Notes: generated by a model not told the origin, from the sequence alone. A DNA stretch of 64,000 nucleotides from Mesocentrotus franciscanus (GCA_037976565.1 CP137669.1:40574912-40638911); one strand, 5' to 3'. Counted from the first letter of the stretch, positions 26,701 to 36,192 are shown. Numbers and translations: made by a program.

Positions 26701-29700
26701 GCACACCCAAGACAGTAAAAAATGCTACCAGCACAACTAACTTGCTGACAGTGGAAGAGTTGCAGGAATGTGAAGCTGTGTGCAGGAACAGCTTGAACAG
26801 GAGGGAAGTTATGGAGGAAATGAAACTGTGTCATCCAAACCGTCAGCAGTGGATCCAGGAGAAGAAACCTTACATCAAGGAGATCTTAGCACGATACCCG
26901 CGATTTCGTGACTTTCCAGAGCTTGTAAGTGTCAGAATTGTTTCATGTAATTGTCTCAGTGGGATTTATTGCCATTTGGTCTACTTCAACTTTGTCCAAT
27001 TTCCGGATGGTCTTAATTTCTATGGTCTAATCCCATTTTGTCCAAATCCACATTGTGTAATACCCATACAGTTTAATATCCATTAAGGCTAATATAGCAA
27101 CTTTGTCCACTAACTGGTTAGTCTCTGTCTGTAGTTATTTTGGCCAATACCCAGTCAGTTTCACACCACTTCTTTGACATGCTTTATATCCACTTTTCCA
27201 TTAGGTAAATTGCCACTTGGTCTGCTCCCACTTCGGCTAATGCCAGTTTGGTCTCATCCCACATGGTCTAATTCTCTTTCTTCTACAACCAGTTTGTCTA
27301 ACAACCGTTTGGTCTAATTGACATTTGGTCTAATTACCATTTTGTCTAATTACCCGTTAGGCTATCTTTCAAAAGTGTAGTGTGTATTTCCTTTGATTAT
27401 CATGACAACAATGATTTGTTTGTATTTAGAAAAGGAGTAAAGGAATAGAACGGCCTCAATAATTTTCCTCAAAAGTAATATAATAATGCTTCATCATTCT
27501 TGACTTCATCTGAACTTTCTTTGACAGCTTCAGCAGGATTTCAAACTCGTGTTTCCAGATGTTGCTGATGCACTCCTGAAGAAGTGGGACAGACACTCCA
27601 ATGGTCTCCTGGTGTATGCTGCAAAATGCAGAGGAGATGTTCAACGACTGGTTGAGGAGTATCAAGGTCTTCCAAACAAAACCCCAGGTATTATATAAAA
27701 GCCATTTTGAGTACCTCCTATTCATACAAGAGGCATGGGGATGATTTTAGACAGATACTTTGGATACCCACGAGTTCATAAGACATCTATAATGGCCTTT
27801 AGATATTTACTTTGAAAGTTAGAGTATGATTTTCCATTTCTTCCAATTCTTGCATTATGTTTATATCATCAAGGAGAAAAACAAGCTTTATGAATTTATG
27901 TATTACAGAAACCTTTGCTTCATGAAAGTTTAAAGTTGGCTTTGTAACTCATGCATGTCTTGATATCACATCTTATATAGATATGTGCGAGTGAAATTTT
28001 CCTTTTTGTTTTGATCATAAGGAAACACACAGCTGTTTGGATTTCTGGTACTGCTGAAGCTACTTCCATCGTACAACACTAGAGCCAAGGGGAGACTCTC
28101 CCAAGTTGACGCAGAGCGTTACATTGTCCAGTTTCATGAGGTAAGAACCCTTGTAATATATTTATTATATTCTTTGGATTATCTCAAGAACTTTAATATC
28201 TACAGTAAATAATAATTAACAAAAATCAGTGAAAGTTTGAACAAAATGAGGCAAGAAATAAGGAAGTGAAGGCTCATTTAAATAACTAACGTGTCACCAG
28301 AGGGCAGCATTTAATTTGATGACATCATTGTGGACAACTCTCCATCCCAATAATAGTAGGGATATTTCATGTTTTTTTCTTCCCTTTATTGTGATTTAGA
28401 CAATTACCTTGACCCCTGAAGACAATATATAGAATGGTATTCTTCTATTATGAATTCAAATTATAAACACAAATGAATCAAAAGAAAATAAAATATTTGT
28501 GAAAGGTGGGGAATATAGTGCATCTAGACAGTTGTCCACAAACATGTCATCAGACTACATGTCACCCTCTTGTGATAAATTACTTGAAAAAGCTTGAGAA
28601 GTTGTCCCTACCCTGCATCACAACGATTTACCCAGACTTGAAATCCTAATAGGTATAGTGATTATAACGTTTTTACAAATGAAAAATTCATAACTTTCTT
28701 ATTGTTTGTCCAATTTTGTTCAAACTTTCACGTATCTGATTCTCTGATTTTCATGCCTCCACCCACCGTAGGTGGTTACCGGAGGCATTATGGTTTAAGG
28801 TCATCCGTCTGTCCATTTGTCCTTCTGTCCGTCCATCCCTTTTTTATTTTCATGCATCCATCCATCCAGTTTTTGTTCTCCTGATAACTTAAGAGCCGTT
28901 TGAGGGATCAACTGCAAACTTGGTACTTGTATGCAGGGAAAATGATCTGATTAGATTCTAGGGTCATGAGGTCAAACGTCACATAGGTCATTATATAACT
29001 AAAAATATCTTGTTCTCACAATAACTAAAGAACTGTTTAAGGGATCAACTTCAAACTTAGCTCATGTGTGCATATGGGAATGACGATGATCTGATTATAT
29101 TTTGGGGTCCTTAGGTCAAAGGTCGTAGGGGTCATTATTTGAAAAAATTTCAAAGTTGGGTGTGTAATATATTTCTGATCTGGCAATGGCGAAGGCATCT
29201 GCATGGTGGAGGCATAAATTTTGACTGTGTGCAGTCGAGAATCCATCTAGTTTTTCCTAGCTTTTCTCAGCACTGATTCTAAGACCATCAAACACATTAG
29301 TGTGCAGTAATTTACAGATTCAGTAACATACACTTCCTGAGGGAAAGATGTTCTCATTTTGGATAAAAGTAATGTTTCTTGATTACTATTTATTGGCAGA
29401 ATGTATTGCACTATTTTTCTTTCTTATTGTTCACAGGCAAACAAGCCCTTGACAGCTTGCACAGAGGAGACTGTGACAAGCCAGCCTTCCCTGCTGGTGA
29501 TGGGAACGAAGAGTCGTGTGGAGCAACTGTTTCTCCAAGTTGAAGATGTCACATCGCCCCTTCAAACAACAAGCATTATCAATGCGTTTGATGCACTGTT
29601 TAAGTCCTACTACGTATTCAACCTCGCCTATCCTGCCCCTGTGCACAACTGGTACTTGTACCTTCAAACACAAATCTTTGGACTAGATCTGCAGGCCGTG

Positions 29701-29772
29701 AAAATGCCTCCACGAGTCAGAGAACTTGGCTTGGCAGTACGTGCTTGTTTTGAGAAGCACGAGTTAGAGTGA
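11776..29772 (+). CDS. SAMD3-like protein, eight exons, companion of the transposase
   Basis: Exons by GT-AG signals: 11776-12033, 12574-12813, 24530-24678, 25980-26070, 26580-26924, 27528-27687, 28022-28140 and 29437-29772 (stop). All phases agree, giving 1,698 coding bases (565 aa) without a break. The N-terminal 86 residues look like a small ubiquitin/PB1-like fold (KRMYVTYEGDN...). Exon 2 is Ser/Thr/Pro-rich with a tandem SPADTS repeat. The core (LSPTARKQLIAIMAAQLVST, YPTMEQKHAIGKAVVTFFP, GYLVDRLKNIRRHL) matches the conserved region of fish proteins named sterile alpha motif domain-containing 3-like, although no SAM domain is seen. Molecular function is unknown. It lies 266 bp after the transposase on the same strand, so it is probably an accessory transposon protein. 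Intron 2 is 11.7 kb because of a nested retrotransposon. Confidence 0.75.
12236..12275 (+). repeat. Copy of the end of SAMD3-like exon 1 inside intron 1
   Basis: The segment GGTGGAAATTATTAGGAAGT and the bases after it repeat the last roughly 35 coding bases of exon 1 (about 11995-12030, GGTGGAAATCAGCATTAGGA) with a few changes. The copy is not flanked by usable splice sites, so it is a non-functional fragment. Confidence 0.6.
13495..15205 (-). repeat. 3' LTR of the Gypsy element
   Basis: 1,711 bp, about 99% identical to the copy at 22282-23993 by eye, differing at roughly ten bases plus a few one-base indels and a TA-repeat length change near 15030. It contains two identical 79 bp direct repeats (14093-14171 and 14521-14599). 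It starts TG and ends CA. Confidence 0.93.
15206..15222 (-). other. Candidate polypurine tract next to 3' LTR
   Basis: On the minus strand the bases immediately before the 3' LTR read AGGGCGGAAGAATA, which is purine-rich with one C and one T. This is the expected position for plus-strand priming. Confidence 0.5.
15957..16966 (-). pseudogene. Integrase C-terminal domain and acidic tail, two frames
   Basis: Frame 16481-16966 encodes a helical stretch and VLEVGDRVLVKNVHLRGKHK, matching the L--GD-V-V beta-barrel region of Gypsy integrases. A frame change near 16650 then leads to a 232-codon frame (15957-16655) starting with RVLHRNLLLPY, a GPY/F-module-like ending. It closes with a long Asp/Glu/Asn-rich tail (SEEEDEDDDEDIFII). 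The tail has no recognisable domain. The roughly 750 bp from 15206 to 15956 are non-coding 3' leader before the 3' LTR. Confidence 0.7.
16869..19573 (-). pseudogene. pol: pol: reverse transcriptase, RNase H and integrase, frame-disrupted
   Basis: RT starts in the frame 19007-19573 (SSPVCLVRKKSGKLRMTVDY, then DLKGAFFQIPL). It changes frame near 19030 and continues in a 726-codon frame. Key sites are YIDDIV (18995-19012), the RT metal site; CDASGFGLGAVLY (about 18500) and TDNNPLTYV (about 18275-18300), RNase H; an HH-CC zinc domain with CGHLGFDKC and CDRC (about 17490-17600); and integrase LCLDFL, ILTDQAQDF and PVERFNR (about 17400, 17220 and 17115), supplying D, D and E. Together these would make cDNA and insert it in the genome. 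A further frame change after about 16900 separates the integrase C-terminus. Confidence 0.9.
20248..20568 (-). pseudogene. Retropepsin-like aspartic protease segment
   Basis: A 106-codon frame contains CLIDSGSVVTTI, the D-S/T-G catalytic motif of retroviral-type aspartic proteases, followed by a hydrophobic strand and ANGQSVLYEGYISIPI, as expected for the flap and later strands. It processes the gag-pol polyprotein. It lies between the zinc knuckle and RT, the normal Gypsy order, but in a frame different from both neighbours. The frame ends at 20248, and a second frame (19638-20027) continues with the conserved protease-RT linker. Confidence 0.75.
20622..21815 (-). pseudogene. gag: gag of the Gypsy element, frame-disrupted
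   Basis: The frame opens with MSSNDNPP at 21815. Its first segment runs to 21534, a middle segment continues in a second frame (about 21580-21380), and the rest returns to the first frame down to 20622. Two compensating frame changes are therefore present. The C-terminal part has a proline run (PSPSPPPPPPP) and one CCHC zinc knuckle (CYNCGEFNHFEREC, about 20770-20815), the nucleic-acid-binding nucleocapsid signature. The region DFLKRIQLKINKLVEIGEF resembles the capsid helices of Gypsy gag proteins. It packages element RNA in virus-like particles in the cytoplasm. Confidence 0.8.
22264..22279 (-). promoter_or_regulatory. Primer binding site, initiator tRNA-Met
   Basis: Read on the minus strand, TGGTAGCAGAG starts two bases after the 5' LTR and is complementary to the last 11 bases (CTCTGCTACCA) of animal initiator tRNA-Met. 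The match weakens beyond that (CGAGG against GATGG). This is where reverse transcription would be primed. Confidence 0.8.
22282..23993 (-). repeat. 5' LTR of the Gypsy element
   Basis: 1,712 bp, the near-identical partner of 13495-15205. The internal 79 bp repeat is at 22877-22955 and 23305-23383. As the element's 5' LTR it should carry its promoter and transcription start. I did not identify a confident TATA box among the many AT-rich stretches. Confidence 0.93.
24690..25000 (+). repeat. GCCTCCACC-type repeat, copy 1 (intron 3)
   Basis: Begins TTATGCCTCCACCCACAGTA and continues GGTGGTTGCCGGAGGCATTA, with GTCCGTCCATCCATCC after it. It is the same family as 28753-29217 but lacks the right end. 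This looks like a MITE or a fragment of a larger repeat sitting in an intron of the SAMD3-like gene. Confidence 0.6.
25621..25931. mobile_element. piggyBac-like MITE, 311 bp
   Basis: Terminal inverted repeats CTCTTTGCCCGC and GCGGGCAAAGAG are flanked on both sides by TTAA (25617-25620 and 25932-25935), the fixed target of piggyBac transposases. The interior includes a GTGTGTGTGTGCG run and no coding frame, so it is non-autonomous. It lies 44 bp upstream of exon 4 of the SAMD3-like gene. Confidence 0.8.
26960..27370 (+). repeat. Degenerate minisatellite in intron 5
   Basis: Irregular roughly 17-22 bp units built on CCATTTGGTCTAATTACC (variants CAATTTCCGGATGGTCTTAA, CCAGTTTGGTCTCATCCC, CCATTTTGTCTAATTACC). 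At least fifteen units are recognisable. No coding potential. Confidence 0.7.
28753..29217. mobile_element. GCCTCCACC/GGTGGAGGC MITE, copy 2 (intron 7)
   Basis: About 465 bp bounded by ATGCCTCCACC on the left and GGTGGAGGCAT on the right, with the same left end as the repeat at 24690. Inside are tandem GTCCNTCTGTCC words and a twice-occurring segment (GGGATCAACTTCAAACTT). No coding frame. Superfamily not assigned. Confidence 0.65.
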
Positions 29773-32039
29773 ATGGATATTTGAAATGACTTATGAACAC
29801 AGCTAGCCCACAGATAATTGGAAGTCCTCATTGAGCAGATGAGATGATGTGTGGCTGGATTTCAGCAGTGTAAAAACCTTTTGGTATATGAAAGCTATCC
29901 GGCCGTCACATTGAAGTCTCAAAGTATGTGAAATTTTACGTACTTTAAATACTTTCAGAATAACTATGCGCTGCCAAAAATACAAATTCTAATTTAACTT
30001 GCATCTTTTATTGTAGCTCATTCGGTGCAAATGCACTGGAGTAGAAATACATTTACAGACTTGCTCACAGCATCTTTGATTTCGTTGCCCAGTTCATAAA
30101 TTGCAATTTAACCCAGTATCTTTATGACCTTTTGGGTCAACACGGCAATGCATCAGCTTGACCAATGGGTCCTCTTGATGAAAATGTTGATTAATCTAAG
30201 AGCTCCACCTCAAACGATCTAATTTTAAATCAATGTGGGTCAAGTTGCAACTTTTGAACTGAATGACAAAACCAGATCTTATGAAAGTACCGTAATTTTT
30301 TACAAAACCACTTTTTCTTTCGGACTACTTTCAAACACAAATCTTTGGACTGGATCTGCAGAACATGCAACTGCATACAACAGTGCATTTTCGATTCAAC
30401 AACGTCCTTTGGCTGAAATACATTAGATTTAATTGTTTGTTATATTAGGATGTTACAGTTAGGAGCCCACAGAAAATGTAGTTGAAGCATTATTTTCTCC
30501 TGGGGACAGAGAATGATATGTTACTTTCAGCTGCATAATTTGTTTTATTATAACTGTGAGTCAGGTTGCAATACAGTTAACCTAATGTGAAAATGCTTTG
30601 TCACAATCAAAATCCTGTGTTGTTGTACTAACTAATCATGTTTGATCTGTTATTTTATCCATCATGAACCAGTGATGAGCAACTGAGTTGAGCTTATAGT
30701 GTTTTTTTTTTCTTTGCATGTATTCTCAATGCAGTTTGGTGTTTGTACTATTGGACAAATACATGTATTACTTTTACAGGGTTGTTATTATTTTATGTTA
30801 GAGTGGTTTCTGTCAAAGCAATCAAGTCTTTTTAACTCTTATTTGTTACTCTGAGTGTGACAATGGCAAGGTCTTTTGAGTGGCTTATTTTATATTCTTA
30901 AAGTAGGCTGAAAATCACATCTAAATGGTTCCCCTGTTTCATTGTTGTTTGTATGTGCAAGTTTAGTGACAGGTTATTTTATTTTACATTGTGGATAAAT
31001 GATTGTACTATGGGGATTACCTTGAAAAGATGAATCCATGCCCAATGATTGGGGGAAAAATGAGTTACAAGTTTCGAAGTCCAAGCATGCTGTTTTAAAT
31101 GCCTGCAGTAATTTGCGGCATGAGTACAGTGGCTGATGATCATTAGGTCTGCAGAAGAGTATAATAATTACTGTTACAGTGTAATAGTGGCATTATTTCA
31201 TTTGCCTTGTCAGTAGCTTTATTTTATTTGTTTTATTGTGACTTTGCTGTTCATGATATGCCTTCATAATTATAGCAAGAATTTAAAAGGTAATGCTCCA
31301 TTTTGCGGAAGGGCAATGTATGAAACGTGCATATATCGGATGTTGCAATATCCGTTGTTGTATTATGCCTAATAATTCTGCTTGTGCATGATGATACCAA
31401 TTCCACCATTCTACATGGCAGCAAGACTACCACTGCATAGAAATGTGCAATCTCAATGTAACAGTAAAAACTTCAGACTAACATAATAATATGTATTTTG
31501 TTTGTCTTGGTTGTATGAGGGCTTTACTAAATTAGGAGTGCAGACATATATAAACAGCATTATTATTTACTGCATGGGCCTGGAAAATTATCTGTTACTT
31601 TTCAAGCTTTATTGAACCTTCTGATATATAACACATGTCACAATGTATAAAATGCATGTGAGTTAGATTGCAGTAAGGTAAACCTAATGTGAGAATGCTT
31701 TGTAACCAGACACAGACTGCTGGAATCCTGCAGTGTTGTTAATAGCTTATCATGTTTGATCTGTTATTTTATCCATTATGATGACTTCCCAGTGATGAGG
31801 AGCTGAGTTGAGCTTTAATGTTTATCAGTATTATGCATGAACAGTTTTGTGTTTTAACCCTTGGATACAAATACATGTATTACTTTTTGAAGGGATGTTG
31901 TGATTTTACAATGGTTTTTGTCAATAAAGAAGTGAGTCTTTTTAACTCATATATACCCATTCGTTACCGTGAGTGTGACATGTGGCGTCTTGAGGGGTAT
32001 GTTTTGGGTGCTTAAAGTAGGCTGAAAATAATGTTAGGG
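29773..32039. other. 3' region of SAMD3-like gene with internal duplication
   Basis: Non-coding. It contains a diverged tandem duplication (about 30560-30925 and 31665-32030; shared words include ATCATGTTTGATCTGTTATT and AAAGTAGGCTGAAAAT). A short copy of exon 8 also lies at about 30328-30364. Presumably this is 3' UTR plus non-coding transposon interior. Confidence 0.6.
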
Positions 32040-32397
32040 CTGTTTAACAGTAGTGTGAGTTTTCAGCACTACAGGTGTGATTTTGTGCATGCTGTTTGTG
32101 TGTGTTCTTTAGCACTATATTGGGTGCAAAAGTGTAATTAGCACTAGTAGTGCCGTTTTGGGGGCTCTAAAAGGGGTTATTTAATGCACTAGAAGTGTGG
32201 TTTTTGCGAGCTGCATGCGTCTAATAGCACCAGAAGTGTAAAAAGGCTTACACTTAGAGTGTTTAAAGTAGCACTTGGACTGGTGTTGAATTATAGCACG
32301 TGTACAAGTGCTACTTTAGCACAATGTGGGCAGTCCCTATGCGTGCCCTTACAGGTGCTGCCTCCAAATCTTGAGGTGCTAAAATTAGCACTGGATT
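32040..32397. repeat. Right subterminal cluster of GCACT/AGTGT motifs
   Basis: About fourteen short motifs such as AGCACTATA, AGCACTAGTAGTGCC, GCACTAGAAGTGTGG, AGCACCAGAAGTGTA, GTACAAGTGCTA and TTAGCACTGG occur in both orientations, many as imperfect palindromes GCACTAgaAGTGT. They mirror the cluster at 5831-6105 and mark the right side of the candidate transposon. Confidence 0.6.
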
Positions 32398-32544
32398 TTT
32401 TAGACTGTAACCTTCACATTTATTTCATGGATATCATCAGGTAGTATGAATACCTTCACGGCAATAGGCTTGTCGGTGACTATGTGAAGGTAAAAGTGGG
32501 CCGTCGCACTCACTTCGCTGCCCAGCGGAGTGACTTCCAAAGTG

Positions 32545-34980
32545 GGGGGCACCACACACAAAAGGGCACATTCTGGAGGAAAAAAGGGCACCTACAAAGG
32601 GAAATCTCAAGGCGAAAATATACAATTTTTTAGGTATATAAATCCCTACATTGTGATTACATTACCAGGGATGGTTTCAATATTTGTTTCTCTTTATACA
32701 TCATACGATATTGCTTAAGCATCATACTTTGCAGTTGGGTGTGATGGTCTGAATATTCATTTGCAAGTGAGCGAAGCGAGCAAGGAAAATTTTAAAGATT
32801 TGTGAGGTCGCAGTGCGAAAAATTACATCTTATAAAGAGGAAGAAAAACAAACAATCCTGATGGGGTTATAAGCACATTTTCATAACGGAAGACTGAAAA
32901 GACCTTTGATAAGTAACGTAATTATATCATCTATAAATGCGAGTGAGCTTTGGGGGAAACTGCTCTTATTCGCTTTAAATTAGGGCCACGTTTAATGATG
33001 CGAGGAAAAGGGGACAATCGTCGGAAGTGGTGGTCCCTTATTAAAAAGCAAAAGGGGCACGTTTCATTGTTAAAACGGAAATTATCAGAGGTGAAAAGGG
33101 GCACTTATTGCACCTGAAAAGGGGCACTCACCAGGTATGAAAAGGGGCACTTAGGCCCCTGTTACACATGGGCCCGCAATTTTGTGTCTGCACATAGGCC
33201 GGCCTCACGTCGCCTTTTCACGAGCTGACGTTGGGGCGCACTCCAGAAAGACAGAAAGAGAAAGTGATAGAATGATAAAAACTAAGAATAACATAAGAGA
33301 AGGTAATAGAAGGAAGAAACAAAGGATAGCGTAAGGAAAGATAGGAAGAGGAAATGATAGAATGATAACAACAAACAATAAAATAAGAGATGATAGAAGA
33401 AGAACAAAGAATAACATTAGGTAAGACAAAAAGAGACAATGATAAAGAATAGATAATGGAAAGATAGAAAAGATGATGAAAGATGGAAAAACAAAGAATA
33501 ACATAAGGAAAGACAGAAGAGAAGGCGATATAAGGAAGAAACAGAGGATAGCGTAAGGAAAGATAGGAAACAAAGAATAACATAAGGAAAAAGACAGAAA
33601 GAGAAAGTGATAGAATGATAAAAACAAGGACTAACATAAGAGAAGGTGATAGAAAGAAGAGACAAAGAATAACATAAGGAAAGACAGAAAGAGAAAGTGA
33701 TAGAATTATAAAAACAAAGAATAACATATAAGAGAAGGTGGGAAAGCGCGATAAACTGATGACAGGTCACGTCACTTCGCTTATAAGCTGAAGTTCACTT
33801 TGGTGTTACACCTACCGATTGCGGGCGTGACTGAGTCCGGACTCGGGCCGGCTTCAAACCACTTCCAGAGGTGGACTGGATGGAGGCAGCCTCAGTCCGG
33901 CCTCAGTCCGGCTTTTCAAAAAAGTTAATGTTACACATACGTCGAGCCGCCTCCGAAGGCGGGCTCAGTCCACTTTCAGAGGTATGTGTAACAGGGGTCT
34001 TATATGATGAAGAAAAATGTACATTTGTTGAAAGAGAAGGGGCACGTATACAGATCAGATTTTAATAGGGGTATTTATCAGAGGTGAAAGGGGGCTTTTT
34101 TGAGAAGGGGGAAAGTGGCTCTTATTAAAAAGAAAAAGAGGCACATGTTAAAATAAACGGGGCACTTATCAGAGATGAAAAGGGGTAATTATGAGAAGGG
34201 GAAGGGGCACTTACAAGAAGGAAAAAGAGCATTTATTAGAAAGGAAAAGGGGCACGTGTCAAAATAAAAGGGGTAGTTATTAGAGGTGTAAATTAAGGGG
34301 CACTCATCAGAGATGAAAAGAGCACTTATCAGGAGGGGAAACTAGGGCCACTTGTAAAAGTAAAATGAGCATCTCTCAGATTTGAATAGGGGTAATTATA
34401 AGAGGTGGAGTGGGCATTTATTTGAAGTGAAAAAGGAGTAACTTCTCGTACCTGAAAAGGGTCATTTACCAGAGATGAAAAGGGACACTTATGAGAATGA
34501 AATGGGACACTGTGAAAAGGGGCATTTATGAGAAGGGGAAGGGGCTCTTTTTTAAATGGGGGCACTTATCAAAGGGAAAAGGGGCACATGTAAAAATAAA
34601 AGATGCTTATCCGAGTTAAATAGGGGTAGTTATTAAAAGGGGAAGGGGCAGTTCTTACAAAGGAAAAGGGGCATTTGCCAAAGTAAAAGGGGCACCTCTC
34701 AGATTTGAATATATAGGGCAATTATCAGAGGTCAAGGGGGCACTTATCAAAAGTGAAAAGGGGTACTTCTCGTACCTGAAAAGTGGCACTTACTAGAGAT
34801 TAATAAGGGCACTTATGAGAATGGAAAATGGACACTTATTGCAAAGAAAAGTGGGAACTTGTCGAAGTTAATAGGGGCACGTGTCAAAATAAAAGGGGCA
34901 CTTATCAGAGGTTAAAAGGTGAAGGGGCACTTTTCCAAAGTAATAGGGGCACTTGTAAAGTAAAAGGGGGCATTTTTCCT
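32545..34980 (+). repeat. Degenerate AAAAGGGGCAC tandem array
   Basis: Units of roughly 20-30 bp of the form AAAAGGGGCACTTATCAGAG recur loosely at 32545-32610, 33000-33153 and densely at 34003-34980. The array is interrupted by the MITE at 33154-33999. There is no open frame of biological meaning. A patch with AGCGAAGCGAGC lies at about 32770. Confidence 0.75.
33154..33999. mobile_element. PIF/Harbinger-like MITE, 846 bp
   Basis: Ends GGCCCCTGTTACACAT and ATGTGTAACAGGGGTC are inverted repeats flanked by TTA duplications (33151-33153 and 34000-34002), the TWA target typical of PIF/Harbinger. The interior holds a purine-rich minisatellite (33242-33735; unit about 45-60 bp with AGAAAGTGATAGAATGATAA) and CAGTCCGGC repeats near the right end. 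It inserted into the older GGGGCAC array. Confidence 0.75.
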
Positions 34981-35599
34981 ATGTAACTATCCCCCCGGAG
35001 GGCCGCCTCTGCGCCCAGCATGACATCGGCACATTCATGTTCCAACCGAAGGAGGTGACTGGAGCAACTATAATTATACACTGCTCGAGCTCATGGTGGT
35101 TTAAGCCAGACGCCAGACGTGCTCTCCATGAATTACGACATAAAATACATTAGTAAACATTTTGGAAAAGGCAGAAAAAACTCAGAAGGAAAAAAAAGGT
35201 AGAAATAATTATTCAATTCAACTCGATCAACTCAGAACTTTATTTCAGACCCAGCTGCACAAGGCAGAGGTCCATAAAACATTATGTTTCACACTCAGCT
35301 AAAATTCATCGTATCTAGAGCTGATTAGTTTAAAGCGCTTTAACGCAACAGCTTTAAACAGCTTCAAATACAATTTTCCCTGTGTGAACGTCGTTTATAT
35401 ACTAGGGAAAAGAGCTGAGTATAAACATGATGAGTGTAATAACAACAAATCGTACAAAGAGTATAACAAACTATCTAAACTGTAACATGTAACCTGTATC
35501 TGTAAGATTGACTAGAGAAAAATTCGAAAAAAGAAGATCAGGATCAACTTGAAGAAGTAGACGAAAAACAAATAGGAGGAGGAGAAGGAAGAACAAGAA

Positions 35600-36096
35600 C
35601 AAGAAGAATGAGAAGAAGAAGAAGAAGAAGAAGAAGAAGAAGAAGAAGAAGAAGAAGATTAAGAAGAAGAAGAAGGAGAAGGAGAAGGAGAAGGAGAAGG
35701 AGAAGGAGAAGGAGAAGGAGAAGGAGAAGGAGAAGGAGAAGGAGAAGGAGAAGGAGAAGGAGAAGGAGAAGGAGAAGGAGAAGGAGAAGGAGAAGGAGAA
35801 GGAGAAGGAGAAGGAGAAGGAGAAGGAGAAGGAGAAGGAGAAGGAGAAGGAGAAGGAGAAGGAGAAGGAGAAGGAGAAGGAGAAGGAGAAGGAGAAGAAG
35901 AAGAAGAAGAAGAAGAAGAAGAAGAAGAAGAAGAAGAAGAAGAAGAAGAAGAAGAAGAAGAAGAAGAAGAAGAAGAAGAAGAAGAAGAAGAAGAAGAAGA
36001 AGAAGAAGAAGAAGAAGAAGAAGAAGAAGAAGAAGAAGAAGAAGAAGAAGAAGAAGAAGAAGAAGAAGAAGAAGAAGAAGAAGAAGAAGAAGAAAA
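35600..36096 (+). repeat. Large GAA / GGAGAA microsatellite
   Basis: Three blocks: (GAA)n at about 35605-35665, a very regular (GGAGAA)n at about 35672-35892, then (GAA)n at about 35893-36094. Near-perfect, so recently expanded. It ends about 275 bp before the RSPH9 start codon. The long translated frames across it are artefacts of the repeat. Confidence 0.95.
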
Positions 36097-36177
36097 GGTG
36101 AATACTCAAATCAGACAATCTGGTTATACGAAATCGCTCGCGATCGCCCAGCTGAAGTAAGTACATGTACTTAAGTA

Positions 36178-36192
36178 AGTGCGCATGCGCAG
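36178..36192 (+). promoter_or_regulatory. NRF1-type site in RSPH9 promoter
   Basis: GTGCGCATGCGCAG matches the NRF1 palindrome (YGCGCAYGCGCR) and lies 180 bp before the RSPH9 ATG, in the space between the microsatellite and the gene. It probably marks the core promoter. Similar words also occur in the foldback elements of this window, so it may have arrived with a repeat. Confidence 0.45.

Larger units (their letters stand above)
5831..32397 (+). mobile_element. Candidate giant two-gene DNA transposon (transposase + SAMD3-like gene)
   Basis: Inferred composite element. The transposase ORF (9017-11509) and the eight-exon SAMD3-like gene (11776-29772) are co-oriented and separated by 266 bp. 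Both flanks carry dense clusters of the same short words (GTGC, GCAC, AGTGCTA, TAGCACT, AAGTGT): about 5831-6105 on the left and 32040-32397 on the right. CACTA/EnSpm-type elements are known to carry clusters of short subterminal repeats bound by their transposase. I could not identify convincing terminal inverted repeats or a target duplication. The outermost motifs are AGTGCTAAA (left) and AGCACT (right), so the boundaries are approximate. The interior has been enlarged by a nested 10.5 kb LTR retrotransposon and several MITEs; without these it would be roughly 15 kb. Confidence 0.5.

Noticed and set aside
26960..27370. Regularly spaced repeats that superficially resemble a CRISPR-like array.
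   Set aside because: Units are degenerate, have no constant spacer, and lie in an intron of animal DNA; this is a minisatellite.
33205..33770. Overlapping minus-strand frames rich in Leu, Phe and Ser that look like membrane proteins.
   Set aside because: They read through a purine-rich minisatellite inside a MITE in three frames at once; no conserved motif.
35471..36174. Long frames on both strands (poly-Arg, poly-Phe/Ser) of up to 231 codons.
   Set aside because: They are translations of the GAA/GGAGAA microsatellite and have no other content.
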